A stretch of DNA of 64,000 bases. Source: Labia minor. Taxonomy: Eukaryota > Arthropoda > Insecta > Dermaptera > Spongiphoridae. Below, in pieces: positions 1 to 12,141 of this stretch. Each line of letters starts with the position of its first letter. The stretch's first letter is position 1. The stretch lies in NCBI GenBank assembly GCA_963082975.1, contig OY720345.1, positions 15,712,491 to 15,776,490 of the forward strand. Direction: 5' to 3'. The translations under genes and the position numbers were made by a program. Below the pieces are notes generated by a model, which searched no databases, was not told the origin of the DNA, and saw only the letters and a list, made by a program, of their open reading frames with translations.

Positions 1-362
1 AATAATGAAAAAAAAAAACAATTGTATATTTTACTTTCAAAACTTTGCAAAAATTTTTCTATATATTAGAAAAACGTTATAAAAAAAATAACGATGATAT
101 TTTAGTAATCATTCATGTTTTAAGGTCAAAACAATTAATTTTTGAATTTTTTATGATGATGCCTGTTGATTATTTTTATATATATATATATAAAAAAGAT
201 TGAATGATGATTTTTTAAAAATTTTGTTCAATAAAATTCAATTCATTGTTTTAGATGAGATCACTTTGACAAAATCAAACTCTCGGATTCTTAATAGGCA
301 ACATAATTTATTGAAATTCATATATCAGAGTGAGAAGGTCTAAAAAAAAACAAGTTAGAATT
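1..362. other. AT-rich spacer
   Basis: No gene or repeat family member recognised; a short (TA)n tract lies at about 177-192. Confidence 0.5.
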
Positions 363-890
363 TACGAGATATTTTCAAAATAAAAGTGAATTTTGAATTA
401 TTTCGAAAAGTATTTATTTATTCATCAATATCCATTTTGTCCCCTTCAAAGTAATTTCTCTCAGATATAAAGCACTTATCCAATCGTCATTAAGACCATA
501 AGCTCGTTCTTCGATTCCGACTTTATCTCATCAATGGTGGCAAAACGCATTGCTTTCATTGGTCTCTTCAGTTTTGGGAAAAGGAAAAAGTCGCATGGAG
601 CCAAATCTGGCGAATACGATGGTTGAGGTATGATTACAGTGTTTTTTTGGCCAAAAAATCACGGACAAGCAATGATGTGTGAGCTGCTGCAGAATCCATG
701 ATTTGTTTTTCTACAATTTTGATCGTTTGAGCCGTATTGCTTCACACAAATGTTGCATAACCCTTGTAGAATTCCTTAGTAACAGAACTACTGATGCTCC
801 ACGCCATATTATTCTAAGAACATAGTGAGCAAAACCCTCACATTTGATTGATCTTGGCGTGATTTTTCGGGACGCTTACCACCTAATAAG
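363..890 (-). mobile_element. Decayed mariner (IS630/Tc1 superfamily) transposon, 3' half
   Basis: Read on the minus strand, this carries the tail of a mariner-type transposase. The most recognisable block is SPDLAPCDFFLFPKLK near 580-625, holding the third catalytic Asp of the DD34D motif, followed by the KSESKNEL region. The reading frame is interrupted. The terminal repeat begins ACGAG at 364 after a TA and runs into a stretch shared with the copy at 50952 (TTATTTCGAAAAGTATTTAT). The 5' end could not be found; similarity fades around 890. Confidence 0.8.
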
Positions 891-1374
891 TAATATGATT
901 ATAGTCTTCTTAATATTTTTTTTAAATACCCACCACCCACCTCGGTGTAGCAGTTCTTTCTTATTAAAGAATATTAATATATTATATTATTTATTTATTT
1001 TTATTTTTTGAATCTTAACATTTTCCCCTACCCTACCATTTTAATATATGTACTCGTATATAATATTGCATTAATGGTATATTACATTTTATACCCATTT
1101 CCACTTATAAACATATGTCTAACTATCTCAATAAATATATAATACCAATTCTAAGGAATGGATGGTTAATTATTCCCACTTGTTGAGTTTTATACCCCAT
1201 AAATATTTTTTTTATTTATTATTATTATTATTACTATTTAAAAATTCATAGAATTTATAAAGATATTAAAAATAATATATTACATTAAAAAACAATAGAT
1301 TTGTTCTTATTGTAATTATTAGAGGATAACTACATAGTTATTTATTTTTTATTTTTATGAAAAATTAAAAAAAA
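891..1374. other. AT-rich spacer
   Basis: Low-complexity A/T sequence with a short C-rich patch at about 930-950 and 1025-1040. No gene recognised. Confidence 0.4.
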
Positions 1375-2012
1375 AATAAGTTGACCTGTGGCCAGGTACC
1401 AACCGACCGACGGTTTGAAGTAAATTAATTTCCAGCTACAGAAACAATTTCAAATAATTTTAATATATCTATTAATGTAATAAAAAACAGATATGGATAC
1501 ATAAATAATAAATATAAACATTTTTAATTTTATTTTATTTATAATATATATGCAAGACCAGGCTGTGACGTCATGAATGGCTGGATTACGTCATATAATT
1601 TTAAATCAAGAAAAAACTAATAAATATGATTTTTCTCGAGGATAAAATCAATACAAAGTGCATGATTCGTGGTGATATATAAAAAAATCTCCTCATGTGA
1701 AATTTGGTGTGAAAATAACCCTTCCCTTCCTATCGTCGATCGCTAATACTACCACTTCCGGTTTCCGGATTTGCACCAAAAGTTGATCAATTCCCACTGA
1801 TGCATTAAGTAAATATACCAAATTTCATCAAAATCGGTTGAGCCGTTCAGGCTGTACACATCTATACGGACGGACGGACAGACGGACAGACTTCATGCTA
1901 AAAATACTTTTTTCTGTTAAGAAAATGCATGATTCGTGGAGATATGTAAAAATCTCCACATGTGAAATTTGATGTGAAAACAATACCTCCTTTACTATCG
2001 TCGGTCGGTAAA
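1375..2012 (+). repeat. Family B dispersed repeat, long form (copy B1)
   Basis: The copy begins AATAAGTTGACCTGTGGCCAGG and ends CTATCGTCGGTCGGTAAA. Both ends carry an ACCGACCGAC-type block in opposite orientation. It includes two GACGTCAT motifs about 20 bp apart near 1565-1595, and the long-form insert with the text AAAATCGGTTGAGCCGTTCA followed by (ACGG/ACAG)n at about 1866-1890. No coding capacity. Class unknown. Confidence 0.8.
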
Positions 2013-2981
2013 GATTAACGAATTTTAGTATATCTAATTTAAGTGTGTATAAAAAGCTATTATTTATTTTGTTTTCGGTTTTTTTTTTTTTTTTTTTTTT
2101 TTGGAAAGTCAAAAAAAAGTAGAAATTTATGTGTAAATTGAAGATTTCGATTGATATTTTATTTCGTCTCTTCCCAATCATTTGAATTTATTTCGTGAGT
2201 TGTTCAACATTCAATTTTCATGAATAATTTTCAATCACCTCCCTTGCGGCTATTTTATTATCGCATACGAAATAATTCCACCTGTTTTATTTTTTTTTAT
2301 TTTTTATTTTTCATTTTTTTTTTTTTTTTGTAAGAGGACTTAGGAAGACCTATGATTATGACAAGTCCACTTGACCTCCTTACTATCATTTATATTCAAA
2401 GAGGAATGAATCTCCGAAGGATGCACAACACTCTTCTCACACCTTTCGCTTCGACATTTGCCAAGAAAATGTCCTCGAGCTATAGGAATCCCCAATTATT
2501 TACTATCAGTAGTTGAGGTTTTTATGAAAACTATTCAGTAAACTTCTATTATATTTCAGACATTATAATGAGGGGAGGACTTGAGAAAAGAAAAACCTTT
2601 GCTATATGTTTACTATTATATTTAAATTAAAACTACAGATAACACAATGATTGATAGATCATGACTAACATAAAGAAAAAAATTTTCATTAAATAATTTT
2701 TGATCCCATCTTGTTTATCATTTTTTTGATAACTTAAATTGACTATCATTTGATTGTTGGTTATACGTTACAAGTATGACATAGTCATTAAAATTTTTTC
2801 ACACTCCTAACAAAAAAAAAGAAAAAAAAGAAAAGAAAAAATTATAAAAGTCTAAAATTTTTAAATAAATTCTGATATTTATATTTTTATTTGTTTTTAT
2901 GTATACTTTGTCACTAAAGTTTCACCTTGACCTTAATATTTTATTAATTAATTATATTCCTTAAAATAAGTATCAAAAATA
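2013..2981. other. AT-rich spacer
   Basis: Homopolymer T tract at 2078-2101 and more at 2285-2330. The stretch 2330-2560 is of somewhat higher complexity but contains nothing I can identify. Confidence 0.4.
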
Positions 2982-3922
2982 AGCTGGAGTGTCTCCACTC
3001 GACTATCTCGCAATTTGAATGGGATTAAATAACATATATTATATTTATATTAAATTTAAATAATTAAATTATAAATTAAAATTAATAAAAAATATTTATT
3101 AAACTAGCGAATGTTTGGCTCTTTGTTGATGGTCCCACGTCACGTCCTGGCGAGTATTGCGATCACGGAAATTTTCGATGTCAATATTTTGATGTTTTTA
3201 TACGTTTTGAAGGTCCCTGAATCATTTTCTGGTACACTTCAGCTTATTATAATATTTATTAAACCAGCGCGTGTTTGGCTCTATGTTGATGTGACCATGT
3301 CACGTGCTGGCGCGTGATTAGCAGTCAACGTGTTAAAATATTATTCCGGTACTTTCAGCGATTCAATCAAGCTGAAATTTTATATATAATTATAATTTTT
3401 AATTATGTGGAAAACAATCAATCTATATATCTTTATTTATCGGTCAGTTTAGAGGAAAAAAAATGAAAACGTGGTAGGTAACGACGGGATGAGATACATT
3501 TGTCAAAAGTTGATAGAAAACTATGAATTGTGTTCCAAATTTCATTATTCTAGCTTAAACTGTTTTTGCGTAATCTTGTCTACACACACACACACACAGT
3601 GCCGCCCTAACCACAGGGCTAATTGGGCTATAGCCCTAGGGCGCAAGCCTTCTGGGGCGACATTTTTTATTAGTTTATATATTTTTACTAACCATTCTGT
3701 GTAATTTCTTATGAAAAGGGGCGCAAAATTTTATGAGCCCACGGGCGCCGAAAATCTTAGGACGGCCCTGCACACACACACACACATATATATATATATA
3801 CAGACATTTTGGTCAACCTTATTGAAAATGACTCAAGGACCTTCAAAACGTATAAAAACATCAAAATCTTGGCATGGAAAATTTTCGTGATCGCAATACA
3901 ATCTCAAACGAGATAGTAAAAA
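2982..3922 (+). repeat. Family A dispersed repeat, rearranged copy (A1)
   Basis: The head AGCTGGAGTGTCTCCACTCG is followed by ACTATCTCGC, and the tail ends GATCGCAATACAATCTCAAA then CGAGATAGTAAAA, an inverted match to the head motif. At about 3149-3240 an inverted tail segment (TATTGCGATCACGG onwards) interrupts the head, after which head sequence resumes (AAACCAGCGCGTGTTTGGCT). A (CA)n tract in the body carries the hAT-type insertion at 3597-3770. No protein is encoded. Confidence 0.75.
3597..3770. mobile_element. hAT-type MITE inserted in a CA microsatellite
   Basis: The terminal inverted repeats are CAGTGCCGCCCTAA and TTAGGACGGCCCTG. It sits inside a (CA)n run, so an 8-bp target duplication ACACACAC is consistent but cannot be distinguished from the microsatellite. 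It is nested in the family A copy. Confidence 0.65.
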
Positions 3923-3954
3923 TAACATTCATTTAGGATATGAATTTTCTTTTT

Positions 3955-4200
3955 TAGATGGAAGAGTGTTATTGTGTTGTTAGTGGTAGGTGATTGGGGA
4001 TGGACCTGAGGGGGAGGGTGTTGAGGGCAAATTTAGACAGTTTAAAGGTTCGATTGGTGTGCTGGGAACCGTGGCACGTGACGTGGCTGTCTTGGCACGT
4101 GCGGAAATCATTCAAGCAATCAACCAATCAAGGTGGCAAGCCCTCGATTTAACTAGACGGCAAGGATTGTGGTCGGGACTTGATCCTTTGTCATGAAAAC
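3955..4200. promoter_or_regulatory. Higher-complexity island, candidate regulatory element
   Basis: This G-rich, non-repetitive stretch stands out from the AT-rich surroundings. It contains two GGCACGTG E-boxes (GGCACGTGACG, TTGGCACGTGCGG) 19 bp apart and a CAATCAACCAATCAAGG cluster. A 68-codon plus-strand open frame here has no domain and is probably not coding. Confidence 0.3.
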
Positions 4201-4617
4201 TATAGTTGATAGTTGATTCAATACCGAGGTGCACGTAACCATCAACAGATAATCTATTTTTCAATCGAACCGTTTTAGAAAATAATAATAAAACAAAAAA
4301 CAGTCTTTAACTTAGGATCTTGCCGCGAAATATCACAGTTCTCTAAAATTATTTCTCTCACTCAAGATTGAAAAAAAAAGAGTGAGAATTCCAATATGAT
4401 TTGATCTTACAAACTATCATAAAGTATATAGTACATTTAATATTATTAAATTTCTGAAAGAAAATTTTTACTATTTTCAAATTACTTCTCATACTTATGT
4501 TGAACTCTAATAATTATAAAGATACCAAGAGATAAATTAGGTAAATACATGGTGGTTTGCGATATACATATGTCATTATAAGATAAAATTTAATTGTGAA
4601 TAACAATACTTACTATA
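4201..4617. other. AT-rich spacer
   Basis: No gene or named repeat seen. Confidence 0.4.
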
Positions 4618-4776
4618 CTGTAAATTTAAATTTTTTAATTAATTAATACATTTCAATTCAATTATTATTAATTTATAATTTATATAATTAATTACAATTT
4701 TTTTTAAATATAATATATGTTAATTAATCCAATTCAAATTTGCGAGATATTCGAGTGGAGACTCTCCAGATTTTTA
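4618..4776 (-). repeat. Family A fragment (A6)
   Basis: The minus-strand head of family A is recognised from TGCGAGATATTCGAGTGGAG at 4741-4760 and the AT-rich part that follows it. The body and tail are missing. Confidence 0.6.
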
Positions 4777-5637
4777 ATAAAATGATAATTTTAGACACAT
4801 TTCAATGGATAAATTGAAATTAGCTATTAACAGTTATGCATAAAATATAAAACATTAAATTTTTACTTTTGATTTAATTTTTCGTTTTTTTCCAATCTTT
4901 TTAGTCAAAATACTACAAACATTTTGAATCATTTTAACTATTATATTTGAATCTTTATCCTTATTTATTTAATGTTTTTAACATGAATTATTTAAATATC
5001 TCAATGTAATTTTTTATTACAAAAACGTTTTTGTATAAGAACTAAAATTTTACAAATCCCTAATAAATCACTCAAATCAAATGAAATTTTCTTAACGATA
5101 TTGTTTGATAAGTTTTTTATAATTTTTTAAAAAATTAATTAACTGATATTATATTAGTTACAAGCTAAAATATTGCTTATACAAATTTTAAAAATCTTTT
5201 CATAAAATGTATTGTAATAGTGAATTTTAAGTTATATAAAAGTTTTTTTTTTATTTAAATTTTTTATTGACCACTTCAAACATAACTTACTATGACAAAT
5301 TTATAAATACATAAACATAAACCTAACAAAAAAATTGTACACTGCATGCTTTTATAAGTAATTAACATTGTTTTTTAAAAATAAGCAATTAATTAAAATA
5401 AAATTAATTTGAAAAAATACATTCAAAAAATTAATGATCTTGAAAATATGATAAATATATAATTACTCCATCTATAAAGCTGAAATGGGGGTTCACATAA
5501 ACATTTTAACTCAAAGCAAGTTAAAGAAAGAATTCTTGTTAACAAGGTTAACCGCAAAGGACTATGCTTTTTGACCAAAATCAAATCGACGCTTTTTATA
5601 AGAAATTTATTGAAATTTTGAAAATAAATTTAAATAA
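4777..5637. other. AT-rich spacer
   Basis: No gene or named repeat seen. Confidence 0.4.
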
Positions 5638-5816
5638 GCTGGAGTGTCTCCACTCGACTATCTTGCAAATTTGAATTGGATTAAATCACATATATTATAT
5701 TTAAATTAAATTTAATTAATTATAAATTATAAATTAAAATTAATAAATAATATTTAAAAAACAAGCGCGAGTTTGGCTCTGTTAATGGCACCACGTCACG
5801 TGTTGGCGCGTCAAGT
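5638..5816 (+). repeat. Family A head fragment (A2)
   Basis: It starts AGCTGGAGTGTCTCCACTCG and stops shortly after GGCACCACGTCACGTGTTGG. The rest of the element is absent, and C/T-rich unique sequence follows. Confidence 0.7.
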
Positions 5817-7094
5817 TAAAAATCCCTCCTTGCTTTTATACCCCTTTGTAATTTTCCCTTCCCTTTTCAAATATAAATCATCCCCCCCATCAAAATCCTT
5901 CCCTATATTCTCAACACTTCAACAACATCCATTTTTAAAAATTGTTTGTACTTTTATTGTTTTAACATTTACTTTTATATAATTTTTATTTTGTATGGTT
6001 CATACACTAATATATTTGAATAATATGTGATTCTCTAGTTAAAATAAAAAAAATATCACGAGGAGAGAATTAAATAAGTTAATTAATAGGAGAGATAATA
6101 ATTTAATTATTATTATTCCAAGGTATTCATTGGTGGGGGATTAAGAGTGGTTTTTGTACAAGAGGTTTATTGACAATTTAACATTTATTTTTTCAAAAAT
6201 TTTAGATTTAATTATGAATTTTTTCTAAAACTAAATATAGGTGATTTAAATTCAATGTTCATTGATATATAATTTAATTGTGAATATAAATTTTAATATA
6301 CATATTTTTCCCATATGAAAAAATAAAAATAAATGATAGTAATTGAGTCCTTCTTCTATGATATTGTGAAGAACATTCCACTCCTGTTTTAAATCCATTC
6401 TGAAATCAAAACAAACAAAAATAATTAATTATAATATAATATAATAATATAATTATAATAATATTTATAATAAAATGAAGAAGACAGAAGAGGGAAGAAA
6501 TATTGAAGATAGTTTGGTTGTGTTGATCACAGAAAATTCCTTGAGAGCAACTGCTTGCCAAGAGAACTGAACACTGAATGAGTCTCAACACACATTTTCT
6601 GTATATATACCCCCTTTTTAACAAAGGAATACAATAATGGGACCCAATTTGCACGGGTCATACAGGTACCTTTTGTATTGGTTTTTGTTTTGACCCTTTG
6701 AATAGACAAAATTTTCAGGTAAATCTTTTCAATTCAAAATAAGCAAAAATTTGAAAAAAAAAATTTTTTTTTTTCTTTCATATAATTTCATAAATATAAT
6801 TGAAAATGTTTGGGTTATTTTTAAAATTTTGACATTTTGTAATATTTATGACTGTTCAATTTCTTATCTATTATTTTTTTTTATTACAAATTGTATCTAT
6901 CCTTTCTAACAAAATACAAATAATTTAAAAAACTAAAATTTATTGTTAAATGAACAATCCAAAAGGAATTTCTTAATTAAAATAAAATTTTAAAAATTGA
7001 CAATGATAAAAAAATAAAGAATGAGAATCTTACATTTCTTATGATTTTTAACCGAAATTAAGTTAAAGTATCCTTTTTAAAACAAAATCAAAAT
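5817..7094. other. AT-rich spacer with a short moderately complex stretch
   Basis: The part 6330-6720 has better base mixture (a minus-strand open frame of 60-82 codons) but no recognisable protein or repeat. Confidence 0.35.
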
Positions 7095-8041
7095 TGTTGT
7101 CTCAACTCGACTATCTCTCAATTTGAATTGGATTAAATATCATAATATATTATATTTAAATTAAATTTAATTAATTATAAATTATAAATTAAAATTAATA
7201 CATAATATTTATTAAAGCAGCGCAAATTTGGCTCTTTGTTGATGGCACCATGCCACGTACTGGCGCGTGAGATTTGCAGTGTTAAAAAATTAATTCTGGT
7301 ACTTTCAGCGATACAATCAAGCACAAATTCTATAGATAGCAGTTTTATACAATTTTTAATCGTGTGGAAAACTATCAAACATATATCTTTATTTTTACGG
7401 TCACTTTAGAGCAGTGATTCTCAACCTGGGCGATATCGCCCCCTGGGGGGCGATCGACATCTTAAAGGGGGCGATTATTTGACTATACGATTTTGGGGGG
7501 CGATAAGTTATTTTTGAGGGGCGAAATCATTTTCAACTCTAAAAAAAAGGTAAGATGATTTGCGAACAGGCTTTTTAAACATTTCCTTTTTTTTCAATTT
7601 TTTTTCAATATGGTTCTAAAAAAAGGTCAAATGATTTTGCAATCAGGTTCTGAAACTCGATTTTTCAATATGGCTCTAAGTATCACCTAGTGTACCTACC
7701 TTATATTAGGGATTATCATGAAATTTTTATCTATAAAAATTTATATGGGGGCGAATTAAGAAGCGGGTCTTACAAAGGGGGCGTTTGGACCAAAAAGGTT
7801 GAGAAACACTGCTTTAGAGGAACAAAATCTGGAATGTCTCCACTCGACTATCTCGCAAATTTGAATTGGATTAAATAACATGTATTAATTTAAATTAAAT
7901 TAAATAAATTACACACACACACACACATTTTCTCAACCTTGGTGAAAATGATTCAGGAATCTTCAAAACGTATAAAAACATCAAAATCTCGACATCGAAA
8001 ATTTTCGTGATCGCAATACTATCTCAGACGAGATAGTAAAA
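7095..8041 (+). repeat. Family A, two adjoining partial copies (A3)
   Basis: A copy with a decayed head (CTCAACTCGACTATCTCTC) runs to TTTAGAGGAACAAAA, and at about 7828 a second head (GGAATGTCTCCACTCGACTA) begins and jumps to a (CA)n run and the normal family A tail, ending CGAGATAGTAAAA. The first copy is split by the hAT-type element at 7412-7811. No coding sequence. Confidence 0.75.
7412..7811. mobile_element. hAT-type MITE with perfect 8-bp target duplication
   Basis: The ends are CAGTGATTCTCAACCTGGG and GGTTGAGAAACACTG. The 8-bp duplication CTTTAGAG occurs at 7404-7411 and 7812-7819. Other family A copies show the unbroken target CACTTTAGAGGAA. The interior has G-rich ends and phrases (CAATATGGTTCTAAAAAAAG) shared with the other MITEs. 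Non-coding; it needs a transposase supplied by an autonomous hAT. Confidence 0.9.
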
Positions 8042-8826
8042 AGTGCCAAATTTGAAATTTACTCACAAAATGGAGTCGTAACTCACCAACAAATAATAAG
8101 TGTCAATGATATTTTATTGACATTTAATTATATATATATATTAAATTTTAAATCTATTAACCCCATTAATTCATTTCCTTCTTGGCAGTAGACTTGAAAA
8201 TAATTTTTTTAGTAATCTTTTATGAATAATTATTTAGTTATTAGATGTTTTCTCATTCATTCTCGTTGTAAATTAAACTAGAAGGTCGTCTCGTCATTTC
8301 GCGCGATTTATTATTATTTTTCAATTTTATAATCAATACGTCTTTGAAATAAAATGATAGAGGCATAAAAACAGTAGTCATTGAAATTCTAACTTTGAAT
8401 GATGTCACATGTGAGTTTATATCATCAAAAGACAAAGAACAACAAGAAGTTTGCGAAATTAAGAAGAAGACGATTAGAAATAAAATATTTTTAGAAAAAT
8501 CTATTAATAAATATATTTCCACTCTTCAATTAAAAATCATTATACTAAAAACCAAGATTCTATTTAGAAATATCATGTTAATAAATAAAACCTTAAGATA
8601 ACACTGATGAATCGAATGAATAAAAATAAGCAATTTTTTATTTTATAAAATGATAGTATTGTTCTTTCCAATCAATAACAAAACAATTGACCTACAGATT
8701 ATTGATAATGTTTACATAAAAATATTATTATTGAATTTTATCACTTTTCCCTACGAATGGAAGTTGAATGTACCTACATTTTTTTTTTTTTTGATAAGAA
8801 GTGAAAAATCTTAAAGAATTTAAAAT
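8042..8826. other. AT-rich spacer
   Basis: Overlapping open frames on both strands at 8253-8601 have low-complexity translations and no motif. No gene is called. Confidence 0.4.
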
Positions 8827-9686
8827 CCGGGAGCTAAGAGTTGGTGCGTGAGGGCTGGCGGCCACGAGAGGCGGGGTACCCCCTCGACCACAGTCTTCTA
8901 CTCTCTCAAACTAAAATATAATAAGTTGACCTGTGGCCAGGTCCGAACCGACCGACGGTTTGAAATAAATTAATTTCCAGCTACAGAAACAATTTCAAAT
9001 AATTTTCATATATCTATTAATGTAATAAAAAACAGATATGGATACATAAATAATAAATATAAACATTTTTAATTTTATTTTATTTATAATATATATGCAA
9101 GACCAGGCTGTGAAGTCATGCATGGCTGGATGACGTCATATAATTTTAAATCAAGAAAAAACTAATAAATATGATTTTTTTCGAGGATAAAACCAATACA
9201 AAATGCATGATTCGTGGTGATATATAAAAAAATCTCCTTTGGTGTGAAAATAACCCTTCCCTTCCTATCGTCGATCGCTAATACTACCACTTCCGGTTTC
9301 CGGAATTGCACCAAAAGTTGATCAATTCATCCCACTGATGCATTAAGTAAATATACCAAATTTCATCAAAATCGGTTGAGCCGTTCAGGCTGTACACATC
9401 TATACGGACGGACAGACGGACAGACGGACGGACGGACAGACGGACAGACATCATGCTAAAAATACTTTTTTCTGTTTAGAAAATGCATGATTCGTGGAGA
9501 TATGTAAAAATCTCCACATGTGAAATTTGGTGTGAAAACAATACCTCCCTTACTATCGTCGGTCGGTAAAAAATTGGTTATGCGCAACAGAGTTGCGAGG
9601 AGTGGTTTTGTAGGAATGGTGGGGCAAGCGCGGGAACTGGTTGGTCAAGGGTGGGGTCGGCTCGTGCACCAACTCTTAGTTCCCGG
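8827..9686. mobile_element. TIR element carrying a nested family B copy
   Basis: It is bounded by CCGGGAGCTAAGAGTTGGTGC at the left and its inverted match GCACCAACTCTTAGTTCCCGG at the right (about 21 bp, one mismatch). The only own sequence is the GC-rich left arm (8827-8919) and right arm (9573-9686); the middle is family B copy B2. The host element is therefore a small MITE of roughly 200 bp. No clear target duplication. Confidence 0.7.
8920..9572 (+). repeat. Family B, long form (copy B2), nested
   Basis: Near-identical to B1, including the GACGTCAT region, the TTCCGGTTTCCGG block, the AAAATCGGTTGAGCCGTTCA phrase and an expanded (ACGGACAG)n at 9409-9449. It ends GTCGGTCGGTAAAA. It is inserted in the TIR element at 8827-9686. 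Confidence 0.85.
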
Positions 9687-11179
9687 ACTATAATAGTGTA
9701 GATTGACATCAATAAAAAACATCCTCTTTTTTAAACTTAATAGGGAAATTGGGGAAGGTTTATATGTATATGTGTATGGGGGGCGAGGAGTAATTAACAG
9801 CATTTCACAAAATCAGTTATTATTTAACTTAGACACTGTTAAGGCTTGGTGTTATAGAAAAGTATAAAAATGTGTAAATCAAATTATAAAATAATTATGA
9901 AAAAAAAACAAAAACTAGATTTTAAACTTTGTTAAATCATAAGCAATGAAAGAACATAATCAATTTATATATTGATTAAAATTTTAATTAATTCCAAAAA
10001 AACAAAAAAATATTATTTTTAGAATTAAATCTATAATAAATTAAGAAATTTTTTTTTTTTAATATTATACAAATGATATTAAGATATTCAATTGAATGAT
10101 TTTTTATAAAAATAATTCAATATTTTATTTAAGATTTTACTTTTTTTAAGTATACTCTATTTTAAATAAAATCTCAAAAAAAAAAATGAAAAAATTATTT
10201 TTATATATAAATTGAAACATTTTTCATATGGAAATTTTTTTAATACTGTCTTGAAAAATACTCAACAGCTGTCCTTTTACATGTCAATATTTATTTTAAC
10301 CAGATCGATCATTTATTTATATTTCATTCAACAAATATATATATATATATATATATTTATTATTTATTGATTTTAGATGAAAAGATTCTTTTATTAGATG
10401 ATCTTATGAATGAATGGTCCATTTATATATAAAAATATAAGAATTTTTAATATATACATAAAATTAAGTCAATATTGCACAAGCATTATGGCATGTCTAT
10501 TGACTTAACTCTTTAGTTTTTTATTTTTTCTTCTTCTTTTTTTTATATATTTTTTGTTCCTTAATAGTTTTAGTTGGATATTTGTTTAAGCGCCGTTCGT
10601 TGTTGAATTGAATTGGAAACAGGTTAGGCATTTTTGTTAATTTAGTTTTAGTTTGTCAAACGATTATCATATCGCTTTTTTAGGTGAGGCACCAACCATC
10701 TATTAAATACAATAGAAAATGTATAATAATAGTAATAATAATAACAGAGCCAAGCCCTTTTTATTTTTTTCGAAAAAAAAAAAAAAAAAATTATGAATCA
10801 ACTAGATCTATCTCATTGTGCTAATTGAAAAGACTACCTGACACTCCTTATGCTAGTTAATTAACATAAATCAAGAACTACCAAGTTTTTATATATTTTT
10901 CAATTGCTCGATGATGGAGGAAATGATTTATTTATTTATTTATTCCTATTTAAAAATTAATATTAAATTTTCTGGGGGAGGAGTGAATAATAAATAATTA
11001 ATTGATAAGTGTTCTTGGCACATCAACAAACATTAAATAAAGAAAAAAAAAACAAAAAAATACAAAACATAACAACTTGAAGGTGTTGTAAAAGAGATGA
11101 GTAACTTAATGATTCAGTGAAACAACCAAGTTTAAGATTCCCACCAGGCCGATCCCTAAAGGAAAGTTACAATTTTTTC

Positions 11180-11210
<31 letters not shown>

Positions 11211-11367
11211 GCTTTTGATAAATGAAATAATGATTTTTACAATTTTTGTTAGTAATCTTAACTTAGAAAAAGGGTATAAGAACATTATTTTATTAAAACA
11301 AAACTACTTTTGTAGATTATATTTTAATCAATTACTTAAATTAATAATTATATAAAAAATAAAATAC
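9687..11367. other. AT-rich spacer
   Basis: Contains a (TA)n tract at about 10336-10357, T and A homopolymers, and (TTTTG)n-like sequence near 11180-11205. No gene recognised. Confidence 0.4.
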
Positions 11368-11734
11368 AATAAGTTGACCTGTGGCCAGGCACAGAACCGT
11401 CCGACGGTTTGAAATAAGTTAATTTCCAGTTACAGAAACAATTTCAAATAATTTAAATGTATTTATTAATGCAATAAAAAACAGATATGGATATAACATA
11501 AATATTTTTAATTTTATTTTATTTATAATATATAAGGAAGCGCTGACTGTGACGTCATGAGGGGCTGGGCGACGTCATATAATTTTAAATTAACAAAAAA
11601 CTAATGAAGATGATTTTTCCCGAGGATAAAACCAATACAAAGTGCATGATTCGTGGAGATATGTTAAAAATCTCCACATGTGAAAAATTTGGTCTGAAAA
11701 CAATACCTCCCTTTCTATCGTCGATCGGTAAAAA
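11368..11734 (+). repeat. Family B, short form (copy B3)
   Basis: It has the B head (GTTGACCTGTGGCCAGG, CCGTCCGACGGTTTG), the linked AAGGAAGCGCTGACTGTGACG block and a single tail ending TCGATCGGTAAAAA. It lacks the TTCCGG and (ACGGACAG)n insert of the long form. Confidence 0.8.
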
Positions 11735-12141
11735 TCACATAATTTCTCTTTAAATATGTGAATTGTTTAAACTAAAATTTAAAAAACAAAATTTTAACTT
11801 AATAGTATAAAAAATTTTTAATTAATTTTTATATTTAATTATGGATTCAGGTGATAGAGTATTATTAATTTATGATTAATTAATAAAAAATATTGATATT
11901 CAAATTTTTTTAATCAATTTCAAACAATTATTTAATGATAAATAATATTCTAACTATATATAAATATTATAGGTATAATATTATATAAATACCGAATTTG
12001 GATACTTTTATTAATTTTTAATAGATTTTAGTTATGTATTATATCAAATTATTATTGTAAAAAATATCATTAAATTACCTGTATAATTTATAAATAGTTG
12101 CAATTCACTATTATTTATTCTGATATATTTATAGGCTAAGG
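11735..12141. other. AT-rich spacer
   Basis: No gene or named repeat seen. Confidence 0.4.

Noticed and set aside
1866..1890. (GGACGGACAGAC)n runs as CRISPR-like or satellite arrays
   Set aside because: They are short internal microsatellites of family B long copies, without spacers.
3990..4196. 68-codon plus-strand frame as a gene
   Set aside because: Balanced-composition island, but the translation has no recognisable motif and codon use gives no support; kept only as a regulatory candidate.
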